Notes: generated from the letters alone by a model not told the origin. A stretch of 64,000 nt of DNA from Bacillus sp. FJAT-26390 (GCF_001682865.1 NZ_MAQX01000034.1:413569-477568); one strand, 5' to 3'. Numbered from the stretch's first letter, positions 46,367 through 56,049 are shown. Translations and numbers: made by a program.

Positions 46367-49300
46367 TTAGGAATCGTTCCTTTCTTTAAAGACGACTGCA
46401 AATGTCTTAATTTCGTAAGGCGTAAACGCCGTTGCAATAGCAGGACCCAAATTCAGCTCTCCAATCGGTTTTTCCATCAGATTGCATTCCTGCCACGAGA
46501 CGATGTCAAGGTCGCTTTCGATTGTCATTTCACTGCGGCTTCCCGAGTAGTCATGCAGCCGGATAATAACCATATCTTCATCTTCCGCTTTTTTAACCGC
46601 ATCGATCATTACGCCGTCAGCCGAAAGCTTGAACAACGATTTTGGCGTGTGGGAAGCTGTTCCTGGATGGCTTGTCAGCGGATTGTTCAAGTTCCATGCC
46701 GCGGCAACGGTGCCTCCTTCATACCAATCGCCTTTATGCGGCAGCAAAGAATAAGTGAACTGATGCAAGCCGATATCCTGCTCCGGGTCAGGGAAATTAG
46801 CCGATTTGATTAGCGACAAGCTGAGCACGTTGTCCTTGATGTCATAGCCGTATTTGCAATCATTAAGCAAGCTGACTCCGAATCCGCGCTCCGAGAGATC
46901 CGCCCACTGGTGCCCAACAACCTCGAATCTCGCTAAGTCCCAGCTCGTATTCCAGTGCGTCGGACGTTTGACGTTCCCATACTGGATATCGTATGTCGCT
47001 TCGGTCGAGCGAACATCAACCTCGAATGCAGCCTTCAGCAGTTGGCTTTGTTCCTGCCAATCCACGTTCGTCACAAAGTCGATTCTTCGATTTTGGCTGT
47101 ACACCTTCATATCTTGAACGAGAGAAGAACGGTTATAAGTCCAGCGGAAACGTACGATTGCATATAGCGGACCGGATTCCAGCAGCTCAGCCGATTCCAG
47201 CGCCGTTACTTCCTTCATCTTTTCCTTGTAGAAAATATCAATATCCCATGCATCAAATGCGAGCGGTTTGTCTTCAAATACGCGCAAGACATTGCCTCGG
47301 CCGTCCTTCTTCAAAACATTGCGGCGAAGCTCCTTATCCCAAATGTTCGTCAGTTGGCCTTGTTCGTTCCATGCCATTTTGTAAAATGGGGTCTCTAGCC
47401 CGCTCTCCGTAAACGCAAAGCAAGTTGTTTGGGAGCCTTCCGCTGGCTTGGGGATAAACCGGATCTGCGTATACCCCATCGCCGGCACCTTCACCAGCAC
47501 CGACCATCCCTCCTGCCCTTTATGAGCAGCAAGCTCTTTGCCTTCCTGATCGATCCAAACGCCGCTGCCGTGAGCCGGACTTTCTATTTCAAGCAGATCT
47601 TCCCGCTCCCAAGTCGAACCGTTAAATACGGTATAGCTGTTTGCGTCCGCATCTGTCATCAGTCTTAACGCTTCCGATCGGACATCCGAAATCAAGGCTT
47701 GCGCTTCTCCGTATTCCGCCGCAGCATCCTCATATACCTCTTGGATGGAAGAGCCCGGAATAATATCATGGAATTGATTGCGAAGAATGATTCTCCAGCC
47801 GTCATTAATTTGCTGCTGAGCGTATTTGCCCCAATTTCCTTCGAGCAGGCTTGCGAATGCGCTTAACCATTCGCCCTCGCGGTATCCGAGCTCAAGCTTG
47901 CGATTCATCCGTTTCACATTCGCTTGGCTTGTATAGGTTCCACGATGATACTCCAGGTACAGCTCTCCGTCCCAGGTATGAACATATTGCGTTGTTTCAT
48001 CGATCGTCTCTTTAAGCCGCTCAAAATAATCGCCTGCCGTACCTGTCTTCACATGCGGAAGTCCCGGCATTTCATCAAGCCTGCGCCGCATCTCCAGCAT
48101 CTCGCGGTTGACGCCGCCACCGCCATCGCCATAGCCGTATGAGAGCAGAAGCTCTTCATTTATTTCTTTATCCCTGTAATTATCCCAAATATGATAAGCC
48201 TCATAGGCTGTTAGTCTGCCGTTATAAGTGTACATCCAAGAATCTTTGCCGTGGCCAGGCTCGGGAGTCGTAATGAAATGCGCCATGATCTCCGATCCGT
48301 CCATCCCGCGCCATGTAAACGTGTCATGCGGAATACGGTTGAATTGGTTCCAGCTGATCTTCGTCGTCATGAACCGATCGATTCCCGATTTTTTCAAAAT
48401 TTGCGGAAGCGCCCAGCTGTAGCCAAATACGTCCGGCAGCCATAAATAAGTGCATGCCTTTCCGAACTCGTCCTCCAGAAAGCGTGTACCGAACAATACT
48501 TGCCGAACGAGCGACTCCCCTGAAGGAATATTGCAGTCGGCTTCAAGCCACATGCCGCCAGCCGCCTCCCATCTGCCCTCCGCCACCCGCTCGCGAATGC
48601 GCGCGTAAATCTCGGGATAATCCTCTTTGATGTAGGCATACAATTGTGGCTGCGTTTGCAAAAACACGTAATCCGGGTATTGCTCCATGAGCCGAAGGAC
48701 GGTTGAGAACGAGCGGGCGATCTTCTCGCGCGTATGCTTAAGCCTCCATAACCAAGCGACGTCGATATGGGTATGTCCGACACAAGTGACCGTTATGCGC
48801 GAATGCTTCTCGATTCGGCCGAGCTCTTCCTTCAAGATTGTAAGTGCCGCGTCGATCGAACGGTAAAAGTCTTCGCTTTCCCTGTTTTGCCACTCTACCT
48901 CGCGCAAGGAACGATCGATCGCTTTGAGAAGCTGATGTCGCTCCGGCTGGACGGCAGGCAGGACAAGAACCGTTTCCAATGCTGCTTTGACCGTATAATA
49001 ATAGTCATCCGCGCTTTCATCAAGCCAGCTTATTTCCGCCATTTTCAAGCGGTGGGCTTGAACGGTTTTGGGGCCACCGCCTTCCAGGCCGGACCAAAGG
49101 CGGAAATCCAGTCGAAGCTTGTTACCGGCTTCCTGAACGGGCAAAAACACTTCCTTGTGGTTGGCATCTACGCCTTGGTAAGGCTGTCCGTGCAGAAATA
49201 GAAGCGACTCGAACCCTGAATTGGTTCCTTCATCGGTTTTGCCAAAGTCGAATCTGCCAACTAGTTTTTTTCCTGTCCAGCATTTAGGTATATCAACCTC

Positions 49301-49510
49301 GCAAGAAAGCCATGCATACTTATCTCTGCCTTCCCAACGGGAACCTGTTTCGATGATCGACCAAGCTTCCTCATCATTGGGAGGAAAAGTGCCTATTTCT
49401 CCCTTTTCATCTTCTAAAAAGCGGAATTCCGGTATTTTTACCCCATCGCGATAACGCAAGGGCTCCATTTCGTCTAATCTTGCCTTAATCTTGTCTTCCA
49501 AAAAGAACAT
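46367..49510 (-). CDS. Alpha-mannosidase (GH38)
   Basis: A 1047-residue cytoplasmic GH38 enzyme; I start at ATG 49510 ([16 protein letters not shown]), which gives the usual family length, rather than the far-upstream codon. An N-terminal beta domain is followed by the catalytic beta/alpha barrel with the zinc-binding [12 protein letters not shown] and nucleophile Asp360 in [14 protein letters not shown], a three-helix bundle, and large C-terminal beta domains. GH38 retaining enzymes hydrolyse alpha-1,2, -1,3 or -1,6 mannosidic bonds. First gene of the mannosidase-iol operon, with a clear promoter overlapped by a shared operator-like site. Confidence 0.93.
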   Translation of the reverse strand: MFFLEDKIKARLDEMEPLRYRDGVKIPEFRFLEDEKGEIGTFPPNDEEAWSIIETGSRWEGRDKYAWLSCEVDIPKCWTGKKLVGRFDFGKTDEGTNSGFESLLFLHGQPYQGVDANHKEVFLPVQEAGNKLRLDFRLWSGLEGGGPKTVQAHRLKMAEISWLDESADDYYYTVKAALETVLVLPAVQPERHQLLKAIDRSLREVEWQNRESEDFYRSIDAALTILKEELGRIEKHSRITVTCVGHTHIDVAWLWRLKHTREKIARSFSTVLRLMEQYPDYVFLQTQPQLYAYIKEDYPEIYARIRERVAEGRWEAAGGMWLEADCNIPSGESLVRQVLFGTRFLEDEFGKACTYLWLPDVFGYSWALPQILKKSGIDRFMTTKISWNQFNRIPHDTFTWRGMDGSEIMAHFITTPEPGHGKDSWMYTYNGRLTAYEAYHIWDNYRDKEINEELLLSYGYGDGGGGVNREMLEMRRRLDEMPGLPHVKTGTAGDYFERLKETIDETTQYVHTWDGELYLEYHRGTYTSQANVKRMNRKLELGYREGEWLSAFASLLEGNWGKYAQQQINDGWRIILRNQFHDIIPGSSIQEVYEDAAAEYGEAQALISDVRSEALRLMTDADANSYTVFNGSTWEREDLLEIESPAHGSGVWIDQEGKELAAHKGQEGWSVLVKVPAMGYTQIRFIPKPAEGSQTTCFAFTESGLETPFYKMAWNEQGQLTNIWDKELRRNVLKKDGRGNVLRVFEDKPLAFDAWDIDIFYKEKMKEVTALESAELLESGPLYAIVRFRWTYNRSSLVQDMKVYSQNRRIDFVTNVDWQEQSQLLKAAFEVDVRSTEATYDIQYGNVKRPTHWNTSWDLARFEVVGHQWADLSERGFGVSLLNDCKYGYDIKDNVLSLSLIKSANFPDPEQDIGLHQFTYSLLPHKGDWYEGGTVAAAWNLNNPLTSHPGTASHTPKSLFKLSADGVMIDAVKKAEDEDMVIIRLHDYSGSRSEMTIESDLDIVSWQECNLMEKPIGELNLGPAIATAFTPYEIKTFAVVFKERNDS

Positions 49511-49540
49511 GCATAAGCCCCCCCTGACACCATGTTGTAA

Positions 49541-49576
49541 TATACCAATTATATATCTAATGAAATATGATGTAAA
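49541..49576 (-). promoter_or_regulatory. Promoter of GH38-iol operon with overlapping TTGGTATA site
   Basis: Minus strand TTTACA (49571-49576), a 17-base spacer and TATAAT (49548-49553). Reading on, TATAATTGGTATA places the TTGGTATA motif (49541-49548) right at the -10/start region, an ideal repressor position. The same motif recurs beside the GntR and importer genes. Confidence 0.75.
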
Positions 49577-49613
49577 TAAAATAATATTACTAATTATTAA
49601 AAAATAGTCGAAT

Positions 49614-49621
49614 TTGGTATG
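49614..49621 (+). promoter_or_regulatory. TTGGTATG operator-like site upstream of GH38 promoter
   Basis: Second copy of the TTGGTAT motif, 73 bases (about seven helical turns) from the copy overlapping the -10 element, between the GntR terminator and the GH38 promoter. Looping between the two is possible. Confidence 0.45.
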
Positions 49622-49667
49622 CTTATATTTGGAATATGTTATACCCGCATCCGAAGCGGATATAAAA

Positions 49668-49693
49668 AAAGCCCCTGGGATACCCAGGGGCTT
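49668..49693 (-). terminator. Terminator of GntR-family gene
   Basis: AAGCCCCTGGG-ATA-CCCAGGGGCTT is a perfect 11-bp stem with a 3-base loop, preceded on the plus strand by an A run that becomes the U-tract. Confidence 0.9.
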
Positions 49694-49721
49694 CGTTCTG
49701 CATGTTGACTCCAAAAACAGA

Positions 49722-50843
49722 CTATTCTTCTTCAACCAACTCTTTAACGCTATCTCTTTCCACCAAATTAACGGGGATGAGCTTCTGCCGGAAATCCATG
49801 TTTTTCTTTTCGATAAAATCAACGATAAAGCTGGCAGCGTTTTGTCCAATTTCGTAGTAATTTTGGGCAACCGTCGTCAAAGGAACCTGCGCGTACCCGA
49901 CATTCTCCTCATTATCGAACCCAACAATGGACAATTGCTCCGGTACCGATATGCCCGCATGATGACAAGCCTTGAGTAAATCAATCGCCAGATCATCATG
50001 CTCGGCTTGAATAGCGGTAATATTCTGTTCGACCAATTCCTCAACCAGTGTCGTTAATTTTGCGATACGTTCCTCATCCGCGATTCCTTTATAAACCTCC
50101 GAAACGATAAAATCGCTCTGGATTGGAATCCGGTGATCCTTATGCGCTGAGCAATAACCGATAAACCGCTCCCTAATCGTGCTGCGAAGATCAACCTCGA
50201 TAGCGGTTAGGAAAGCAATGCGGGTATGCCCTTTGCGTATCAAATGGTCGGCTGCCATATAACCGCCGGTTTTATTGTCAGACACGACATTACTGATTGG
50301 AAAGCCCTCATAATGCTGGTCGATCAGCACAATCGGGAAATCGTTCATGAAAAGCGTGTTTACCGTTGCGATATTATGAGAAGAACTCGACGGGTAGAGA
50401 ATGATGCCGCTATGGCCGCTATTGTACATTTTGAGCAGCAGCTCTTTTTCTTTCTCCACGTTCCAGTTTGAAATATGGATACTTAGGAAATAGCCTCTAG
50501 GGTCCAAGTAATCATTGGCTCCTTGAATGTAATCAAGCCGGCCAGTCGAGGACCAAGGAAGAATCATTGAGATGATCGGAGTACGGAAAGAAGCCGAAGC
50601 TTTCACCATTCCTGCCGTATCCTCATGGTTGCGTACATAGCTCCCGCTCCCGCGCTTCCTATACACAAGACCCTGCTTTTCAAGCTCAATTAGCGCCCGC
50701 TTAGACGTAATGCGACTAACGCCGTACTGGTTCGCAAGATCTATTTCCGTTGGCAATTTATCATTATCTCTGTAAACTCCGTCTTTGATTTGCTGCTGCA
50801 AATCTTCCATAATCCGAAGATATAAGGGCTTGCTACCTTGCAT
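49722..50843 (-). CDS. GntR-family regulator with LacI-type sensor domain (AraR-like)
   Basis: A 373-residue repressor from codon 50843 with a GGAG about 5 bases upstream of the first ATG. Residues ~5-70 are a GntR winged helix (LYLRIMEDLQQQIKDGVYRDNDKLPTEIDLANQYGVSRITSKRALIELEKQGLVYRKRGSGSYV). From ~90 a periplasmic-binding-like sensor follows (ISMILPW..., GIILYPSS, FPIVLIDQHYEG, SNVVSDNKTGGYMAADHLI, ISVPEQLSIVGFDNEENV), as in AraR. It lies between the GH38-iol operon and a CUT1 importer. Shared TTGGTAT motifs next to all three transcription units suggest it controls them and itself. Confidence 0.92.
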   Translation of the reverse strand: MQGSKPLYLRIMEDLQQQIKDGVYRDNDKLPTEIDLANQYGVSRITSKRALIELEKQGLVYRKRGSGSYVRNHEDTAGMVKASASFRTPIISMILPWSSTGRLDYIQGANDYLDPRGYFLSIHISNWNVEKEKELLLKMYNSGHSGIILYPSSSSHNIATVNTLFMNDFPIVLIDQHYEGFPISNVVSDNKTGGYMAADHLIRKGHTRIAFLTAIEVDLRSTIRERFIGYCSAHKDHRIPIQSDFIVSEVYKGIADEERIAKLTTLVEELVEQNITAIQAEHDDLAIDLLKACHHAGISVPEQLSIVGFDNEENVGYAQVPLTTVAQNYYEIGQNAASFIVDFIEKKNMDFRQKLIPVNLVERDSVKELVEEE

Positions 50844-50912
50844 CAGCACTCCGCCACCCTGTTCATTTTAATCTAAATGTTATGTCCATTTTACCAGAGG
50901 CTGTAAGGCTTG

Positions 50913-50920
50913 CATACCAA
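50913..50920 (-). promoter_or_regulatory. TTGGTATG operator-like site upstream of GntR gene
   Basis: CATACCAA on the plus strand (TTGGTATG on the coding strand), upstream of a weak TTACAG-18-TAACAT promoter for the GntR gene. It shares GCATACCAA with the site at 49614 (read on the opposite strand). Confidence 0.45.
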
Positions 50921-50924
50921 TAAA

Positions 50925-51752
50925 TTAGCTTTTAACCGCCCCGTCAGAAAGCCCGGCAATAAATTGACGGCTGACGATTAGGAAAAAAACGATGAGCGGC
51001 AGCGTTGCCAGCAGCGTCCCAGCCATAAGCATAGCATAGTTCGCGGTATGTGTTGTTTTCATTGATGCGAGCGCAACCATCAGCGTAAATTTCGATGAAT
51101 CGGTCAATACGACTAACGGCCACAAGTAATCTTCCCACGTTGCCATAAAGGAAGTAATGCCAAGGAAAGCGAGTGCCGGCCGCAGAACCGGAAGCGCAAC
51201 GTTGAAATAAAGCCTGAAATTGTTGCAGCCGTCTATCCGTCCCGCTTCCAAAAGCTCGTCATGAATCGCGTCCTGAGCGAATTGGCGAATCCAGAAGATG
51301 CCGAACGCGCCAGCTAGACCAGGTATGATTAACGCTTTGTAATCCCCTAGCCAGCCTAGCTCCTTCATAATCATGAATTGCGGTACAAGCGACAGCTGCC
51401 CTGGAATCATCATCGTCGCAAGCAGCAGGACAAACAATATTTTGCTGCCGGGAAACTTGAATTTCGCAAATGCGAAGCCTGCAAGCGATTCGAGAAACAA
51501 TCGCAAGACAGTCGTAACGACAGCAACAAATACGGTATTCATAAACGCGCGGCCAAAATCAATAGTATCGAGCACGCTGCGAATGTTTACCCATAATTGA
51601 TCGCCGACAACGAGCTTTGGCGGGAACGCGAATACGGCGCTGGTTGTGTTTGTTGACATCACGAACAACCAATAAAACGGGAAAATGGATATAACAACTC
51701 CGATCATCAAGACCAGATGAATCGTCAGTTTTTTAATTATTTCTTTTGGCAT
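50925..51752 (-). CDS. Carbohydrate ABC transporter permease (CUT1, MalG/AraQ type)
   Basis: A 275-residue six-helix permease; ATG 51752 has GAGG 8 bases upstream. Motifs: IFPFYWLFVMSTNTTSAVF, ATMMIPGQLSLVPQFMIMKELGW, IFWIRQFAQDAIHDELLEAGRIDGCNNFRLYFNVALPVLRP (EAA loop) and the ending FLIVSRQFIAGLSDGAVKS. It partners the permease 41 bases upstream. Confidence 0.9.
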   Translation of the reverse strand: MPKEIIKKLTIHLVLMIGVVISIFPFYWLFVMSTNTTSAVFAFPPKLVVGDQLWVNIRSVLDTIDFGRAFMNTVFVAVVTTVLRLFLESLAGFAFAKFKFPGSKILFVLLLATMMIPGQLSLVPQFMIMKELGWLGDYKALIIPGLAGAFGIFWIRQFAQDAIHDELLEAGRIDGCNNFRLYFNVALPVLRPALAFLGITSFMATWEDYLWPLVVLTDSSKFTLMVALASMKTTHTANYAMLMAGTLLATLPLIVFFLIVSRQFIAGLSDGAVKS

Positions 51753-51793
51753 GTCCTGCACCTCACGAAAGGTTTGTCGTATCTATCACCGGG

Positions 51794-52693
51794 TTAACGA
51801 TCATCCGCAGGCTTGAATAGTTTCCAGTTCAGGAATGAGATGACCATAATGATCGCGAACATTACCCAAGAAACTGCTGCTGCGTAGCCATAGTTGTTAT
51901 ACTTGAATGCTTCTCGGAACAAGTAGAGCACAATCGTTTCAGAACCTGGATAAGGTGATGTGAGCGTTGCGAGCACTTGAGGCTCCGTGAAAATTTGCAA
52001 GCCGCCGATTGTCGACATCATAACTGTGAACAAAATAATCGGCCGAAGCATCGGTATCGTAATTTTTGAAAAAGTATCATACATGGTTGCACCGTCAATT
52101 TTAGCAGCTTCATAAAGATCATTTGGAATTTTCTGAAGACCAGCCAAATAAATGATCATATTATAGCCAAGGAATCTCCAATAAATCATCGTCGCGATAA
52201 TGAATTGCACGCTTATTTTGTGATTCAGCCAAGCCACTTCATTCAGGCCGATTTTTTGCAAAAGGTAGTTTGCAAAGCCGTAATGGTTTCCAAAAAAGGA
52301 TTGAAAGATAATAACAACAGCGACCATTGCGGTTACGTTTGGAAGATAGAAGGCAATACGATAAAAATCCTTAAATCGAACGATACTCAAATTAATTAAA
52401 AAGGCGAACACGAGCGCGCTGCATAATAGCGGAATATTAGCCATCGCCCAGATCGTGAACGTGTTTTGTACGGCATCGTAAAATTTGGGGTCTTTAAACA
52501 GAAACTGGAATTGCGAAAATCCTACATACTCCAAATCCCCGATCCCATCCCATTTGTTAACCGCAAGATAGGCTGAGAACAAGATAGGGAACAGACCAAA
52601 AACTAAAAACAAAAGATAAAAGGGAGAAATAAACAGATACAGCGTCTTATTTTTAAGGACTTCTTTCCACGTATGCCTTACATTAGTACCCAT
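51794..52693 (-). CDS. Carbohydrate ABC transporter permease (CUT1, MalF/UgpA type)
   Basis: A 299-residue six-helix permease. Features: FLVFGLFPILFSAYLAVNKWDGIG, FYLPNVTAMVAVVIIFQSFFG, YEAAKIDGATMYDTFSKITIPMLRP (EAA loop) and GGLQIFTEPQVLATLTSPYPG. Second gene of the importer, separated from the binding-protein gene by 80 bases that contain a hairpin. Confidence 0.9.
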   Translation of the reverse strand: MGTNVRHTWKEVLKNKTLYLFISPFYLLFLVFGLFPILFSAYLAVNKWDGIGDLEYVGFSQFQFLFKDPKFYDAVQNTFTIWAMANIPLLCSALVFAFLINLSIVRFKDFYRIAFYLPNVTAMVAVVIIFQSFFGNHYGFANYLLQKIGLNEVAWLNHKISVQFIIATMIYWRFLGYNMIIYLAGLQKIPNDLYEAAKIDGATMYDTFSKITIPMLRPIILFTVMMSTIGGLQIFTEPQVLATLTSPYPGSETIVLYLFREAFKYNNYGYAAAVSWVMFAIIMVISFLNWKLFKPADDR

Positions 52694-52730
52694 ATTGCCA
52701 ACCTCCTAACGTCTCGATGCATGGGTGAAA

Positions 52731-52761
52731 GAAGGACGAGACCAAGAGGCCATCGCCCTTC
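52731..52761 (-). terminator. Intercistronic hairpin after binding-protein gene
   Basis: GAAGGACGA pairs with TCGCCCTTC with one mismatch, and the minus-strand transcript continues TTTCACCC. It lies between binding-protein stop and permease start, as at 10022 and 25833. Confidence 0.45.
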
Positions 52762-52773
52762 CTCATTACCGTT

Positions 52774-54066
52774 TTAACGGCTCAATTCTCTTTTTACGTT
52801 TTCCATAGCTTCTTTCCAAGCTGCTTCCGGATCTTTTTTGCTTGTATCAACCAAGCCGAGCTGTTCAATAATAGCGTCCTCTACCTTGCCGTCTTTTGGA
52901 TCGGAATGCGAGATTACAACATCCTTCGCCGCTTCGCCGAACACAACGCCGACAGCCTGCCCGCCGAAGAACTCGTCCGGCTGCTTCATGTCTTCATCTT
53001 CATAGATGCCTGGCGTTGAAGGATAGTTTCCGAATTCCATAAATCCTTTTTTAAGGCTGTCCGTGCTCGTCAGGAACTTAATAAGCTCAGCTGCTTCTTT
53101 CGGATGTTTCGTTGTTTTCAGAGCACCGAAGAAGGAACCGCCTTGGTTGCCTACACCGCCTGCTGGGTAAGCAATCCGCCATTTGCCTTTCGTATCCGGA
53201 GCTGCAGCAATGATGTCGCCTTTCATCCAAGAAGCACCGATAATGGATGCCATCGTGCCGTTGTTAAGCGCCGCATTGCTCTCCGAGCTCGACGACATGC
53301 CGAACGTTGCGCCCGATTGATAAGCTTTGACCGCAGTGTCCCAAGCTTGCTTCACATGACCATCTTCGCCAATGAATTTACCTGTTTCATCGAAGTAGCG
53401 AGTTGGCAATTGTCCGATAACGTTGCGGTAGATATCCACGATCGTACCCATGCCGCCTTTTGTTTTTTCATGAACCGTCTTGGATAACGCAATGTAGTCA
53501 TCCCATGTCTTCACCTGAGCTTTAAGCTCTTCCGGAGTAGATGGAACACCGGCTTGCTTGAACAGATCCTCGCGGTAGAACATAACCGTCGGCGCGACGT
53601 CGATCGGCAACGCCATTTGAACCTTGCCTTCGTCAGCCGATGCTATATTCCATTTCCACTCCAAGTACTGATCCTTCAGATCAGCCGCGCCATATTCGTT
53701 CAAATTAACGAATTTGTCGCTGTATTGAATCAATTCTGTAATCCAGCTGTCCATTGCCGTTATATCCGGACCGCCAGCGCCGCCGGCTAGCGACGTTTTC
53801 AGCTTAGTCATGTACTCGCCGCCAGGAGGCAGCTTTTGTGCATTCAGCTCAATGTTCGGAAATTTTGTCTTTGCTTCTTCGATCGTCGAATCCGAAATCG
53901 CGCCATTCCAATACCATAACGTTAATTTTACTTTTCCGCCTTCTGAAGAGGAGCCCCCGTTATTCGGACTGTTTTCTCCTTTATTTCCGTTCCCTCCGCT
54001 GCAAGCCGAGAGAAAAATAGCAGTAATCAGTGTAAGTACAAACAAATACGTTAGTTTTTTGTTCAT
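52774..54066 (-). CDS. Carbohydrate ABC transporter binding lipoprotein (CUT1)
   Basis: A 430-residue lipoprotein; ATG 54066 follows a G-rich ribosome-binding site. The signal peptide KLTYLFVLTLITAIFLSAC gives a lipobox LSAC, followed by a G/N/S linker and a family-1 binding fold (KLTLWYWNGAISDSTIEEAKTKFPNIELN; GPDITAMDSWITELIQY; NNGTMASIIGASWMKGDI; GGSFFGALKTTKHPKEAAELIKFLTS). Likely ligand is a mannose-containing oligosaccharide, given the GntR and GH38/GH125 genes downstream and the GH92 operon upstream. Confidence 0.9.
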   Translation of the reverse strand: MNKKLTYLFVLTLITAIFLSACSGGNGNKGENSPNNGGSSSEGGKVKLTLWYWNGAISDSTIEEAKTKFPNIELNAQKLPPGGEYMTKLKTSLAGGAGGPDITAMDSWITELIQYSDKFVNLNEYGAADLKDQYLEWKWNIASADEGKVQMALPIDVAPTVMFYREDLFKQAGVPSTPEELKAQVKTWDDYIALSKTVHEKTKGGMGTIVDIYRNVIGQLPTRYFDETGKFIGEDGHVKQAWDTAVKAYQSGATFGMSSSSESNAALNNGTMASIIGASWMKGDIIAAAPDTKGKWRIAYPAGGVGNQGGSFFGALKTTKHPKEAAELIKFLTSTDSLKKGFMEFGNYPSTPGIYEDEDMKQPDEFFGGQAVGVVFGEAAKDVVISHSDPKDGKVEDAIIEQLGLVDTSKKDPEAAWKEAMENVKRELSR

Positions 54067-54203
54067 GTCTTGGTTCCCCCTGTATGAATTATTCAAAGCA
54101 CTGCATCATGGAGCGGAAGCAATAAATAGAGCGCTGTCATAACATCAATTCGTGCAGACCCCCTCAATCGTAATGGGAATCACCTCTGTGACTGCCATTT
54201 TCA

Positions 54204-54217
54204 AAAAAACGCTTACA
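54204..54217 (-). promoter_or_regulatory. Candidate cre (CcpA) site
   Basis: AAAAAACGCTTACA fits the degenerate cre pattern except for the first two bases. It is 138 bases upstream of the binding-protein start and downstream of the proposed promoter, a roadblock position. Confidence 0.4.
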
Positions 54218-54246
54218 AATCGTATCTAAAATGAATCTCACCACAT

Positions 54247-54254
54247 TTGGTATA
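54247..54254 (+). promoter_or_regulatory. TTGGTATA operator-like site upstream of CUT1 importer
   Basis: Identical in its eight bases to the site overlapping the GH38 promoter. It links the importer with the GH38-iol operon as potential targets of the GntR regulator. Confidence 0.45.
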
Positions 54255-54290
54255 ACTTATTGTGTAAACATCCCGTAGTGGTGTAATAAG

Positions 54291-54319
54291 ATGATATATC
54301 ATCATGGATTGAAAATCAA
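54291..54319 (-). promoter_or_regulatory. Candidate promoter of CUT1 importer operon
   Basis: Minus strand TTGATT (54314-54319), a 17-base spacer and TATCAT (54291-54296). The fit is moderate. Confidence 0.4.
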
Positions 54320-54483
54320 GAGGTTTTTCCCATAAATATATTTAATTTATATATCTTATTTTAATGGTACCGCTTAACATTCACATATTTATATACCTAA
54401 TAATATATTTGTTATACATCCCCCTCTACACTTATAGTAAACGTTCCAGCAATAAAGTCTATCGGTAAAATTTGCAGGTGCGA

Positions 54484-56049
54484 TTACTCCGCAAGCGGCG
54501 TCCTCGCCTTCACGTCCCGAACGATACGGTCAAACAGCTCTTCCGGCGACACAACCTTCACGTGGGCATCCAAATGGTCGATTACGCTCCGCACATCGCT
54601 CATCGTCCGACTCCATGGATGCACGTTAATAATCGTATAGCCCTCTTCCTTTGTCGGGTCGGTCGTATAGCCGTTAATGCGCTCCGCCATCTTTACGGGA
54701 TCGGCATCCCACAGTGTCTCTCTTACGCTAACGAACGGCTTGTCCTTCGCCCACCACACCTTGCCTGCTCCTCCTACGTATTTTTCTCCATATGCGAGAA
54801 TGCCTCCTTTTAAGGAGGGAACCGAAGCGAATTGCTCGATGGATGCTTTCTCCGGACTATTCCAATCCAGAAGCACCGCCAGCTGCATGTCTGTTTTTTT
54901 CATATAAGCGTCAAGCCGTTTGACATTTTCCTTGAGAGCCTCCTCGGGATACTCGCTGGGAAAGAAATAGCCCGTACCTGAGACCGCGACCACAAAATGA
55001 TCCTTCTTCGCCTTTTCGTAAATCAACGATAGCGCGTCCGGCGCCAAGTCGGCGAGTGTCGGAGCCATCTGCCAGCCCATCGGAAACTGCCCGCGCTCGC
55101 TGCTTCCATAATATTTATTATTTTTAACAAAATCATTCAGAAGCCATTGCACATTATCCCCATCGCTCATTACAAACGACACATAATGCGCTCTCGCATC
55201 TGCCTCTCCCGCTTTGACATGATAAGGCTGCTTGAATGCCTTTTGGGGCTTCACAGCTGATAAAGCGGTCAAATTCATCGCCCAATCCGAAGGAATCGCA
55301 GCAACGCCTTGCAGGCTCGCTGGCGCGATATGCTCAGATTCGCTCCCTTTCCCCCAGCCGAGGCGAATCGCGTCAGGGTTCAATGATTTGTAGATTTCAG
55401 GCAGCTCTTCATCGTTTACGCTGTCGTAGATGTACATCGCTTTAAGCGCCACGCCATAATCACGCAGCTCCCCTCTTTCCGGATGCAGCTGCACGATAAT
55501 ATCCTTGTTAAATTGGTCGCCGTATTGCTTAAACAGCCACATGTCATCCTTATCGCTTACATCCTCCAATTGCTTCAAGCCGATGGACTCCATTTTGGAG
55601 GACAATGCTTTCTCGGCTGCAACGGCTTGTTTCAGCCCGGCCAGCGAGGTGGCCACGTTCACGGATGGCGTATTGTTCTCGTAGGCGTAAAAACCTTGGA
55701 TACGATCTTTAAACTTCTCCATCAGTGTCCAAGCATCTTTTACCTCCTCGGTCTTCACGCCATGCTTCGCTCTCAGCTCTTCCAGCCAATCATCGTAAGC
55801 ATCGTCTGTAATATAAATTTCTGGTTTGTCTTGAGCCAAGACCCCTTGCAGCGTCCCCACCAGGACAAGCTCCTCCGGGCTTAAGGACGATTTTTGAATG
55901 ACGTATAAATGCTCAGGTGCTTCAATTTTCGGAAAATAACTAAAGGTCTTTGCATTCGCACCGCTGCAACCGGCCAAAATAAGTACAAAAATCGCTATCC
56001 CCAGCCATTTAGCAAGTTTCATCATTTTCTCACTCCCCCGTGTCGTCAT
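54484..56049 (-). CDS. GxGYxYP-family lipoprotein (putative glycoside hydrolase), paralogue A
   Basis: A 521-residue lipoprotein with lipobox ILAGCSG. After an N-terminal domain (~30-260, EHLYVIQKSSLSPEELVLVGTLQGVLAQDKPEIYI) it has the domain named for its GxGYxYP motif, here SGTGYFFPSEYPEEAL. A conserved acidic motif SDGDN starts near Asp296 in YVSFVMSDGDNVQWLLND. Other shared blocks are PMGWQMAPTLADLAPDAL, VAVSGTGY and YTIINVHPWSRT. The family is annotated as putative glycoside hydrolase, but I know of no firm activity. It is the last gene of a six-gene operon with a CUT1 importer and GH92. It lacks the C-terminal module of its neighbour. Confidence 0.8.
   Translation of the reverse strand: MTTRGSEKMMKLAKWLGIAIFVLILAGCSGANAKTFSYFPKIEAPEHLYVIQKSSLSPEELVLVGTLQGVLAQDKPEIYITDDAYDDWLEELRAKHGVKTEEVKDAWTLMEKFKDRIQGFYAYENNTPSVNVATSLAGLKQAVAAEKALSSKMESIGLKQLEDVSDKDDMWLFKQYGDQFNKDIIVQLHPERGELRDYGVALKAMYIYDSVNDEELPEIYKSLNPDAIRLGWGKGSESEHIAPASLQGVAAIPSDWAMNLTALSAVKPQKAFKQPYHVKAGEADARAHYVSFVMSDGDNVQWLLNDFVKNNKYYGSSERGQFPMGWQMAPTLADLAPDALSLIYEKAKKDHFVVAVSGTGYFFPSEYPEEALKENVKRLDAYMKKTDMQLAVLLDWNSPEKASIEQFASVPSLKGGILAYGEKYVGGAGKVWWAKDKPFVSVRETLWDADPVKMAERINGYTTDPTKEEGYTIINVHPWSRTMSDVRSVIDHLDAHVKVVSPEELFDRIVRDVKARTPLAE

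Larger units (their letters stand above)
54067..54483. other. AT-rich regulatory region upstream of CUT1 importer
   Basis: A 417-base gap with no gene. It contains a candidate minus-strand promoter, a CcpA-like site at 54204-54217 (AAAAAACGCTTACA, 12 of 14 consensus positions), a TTGGTATA site at 54247-54254 and a related TATACC...TATAT sequence at 54392. No terminator is evident for the operon ending at 54484. Confidence 0.6.
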
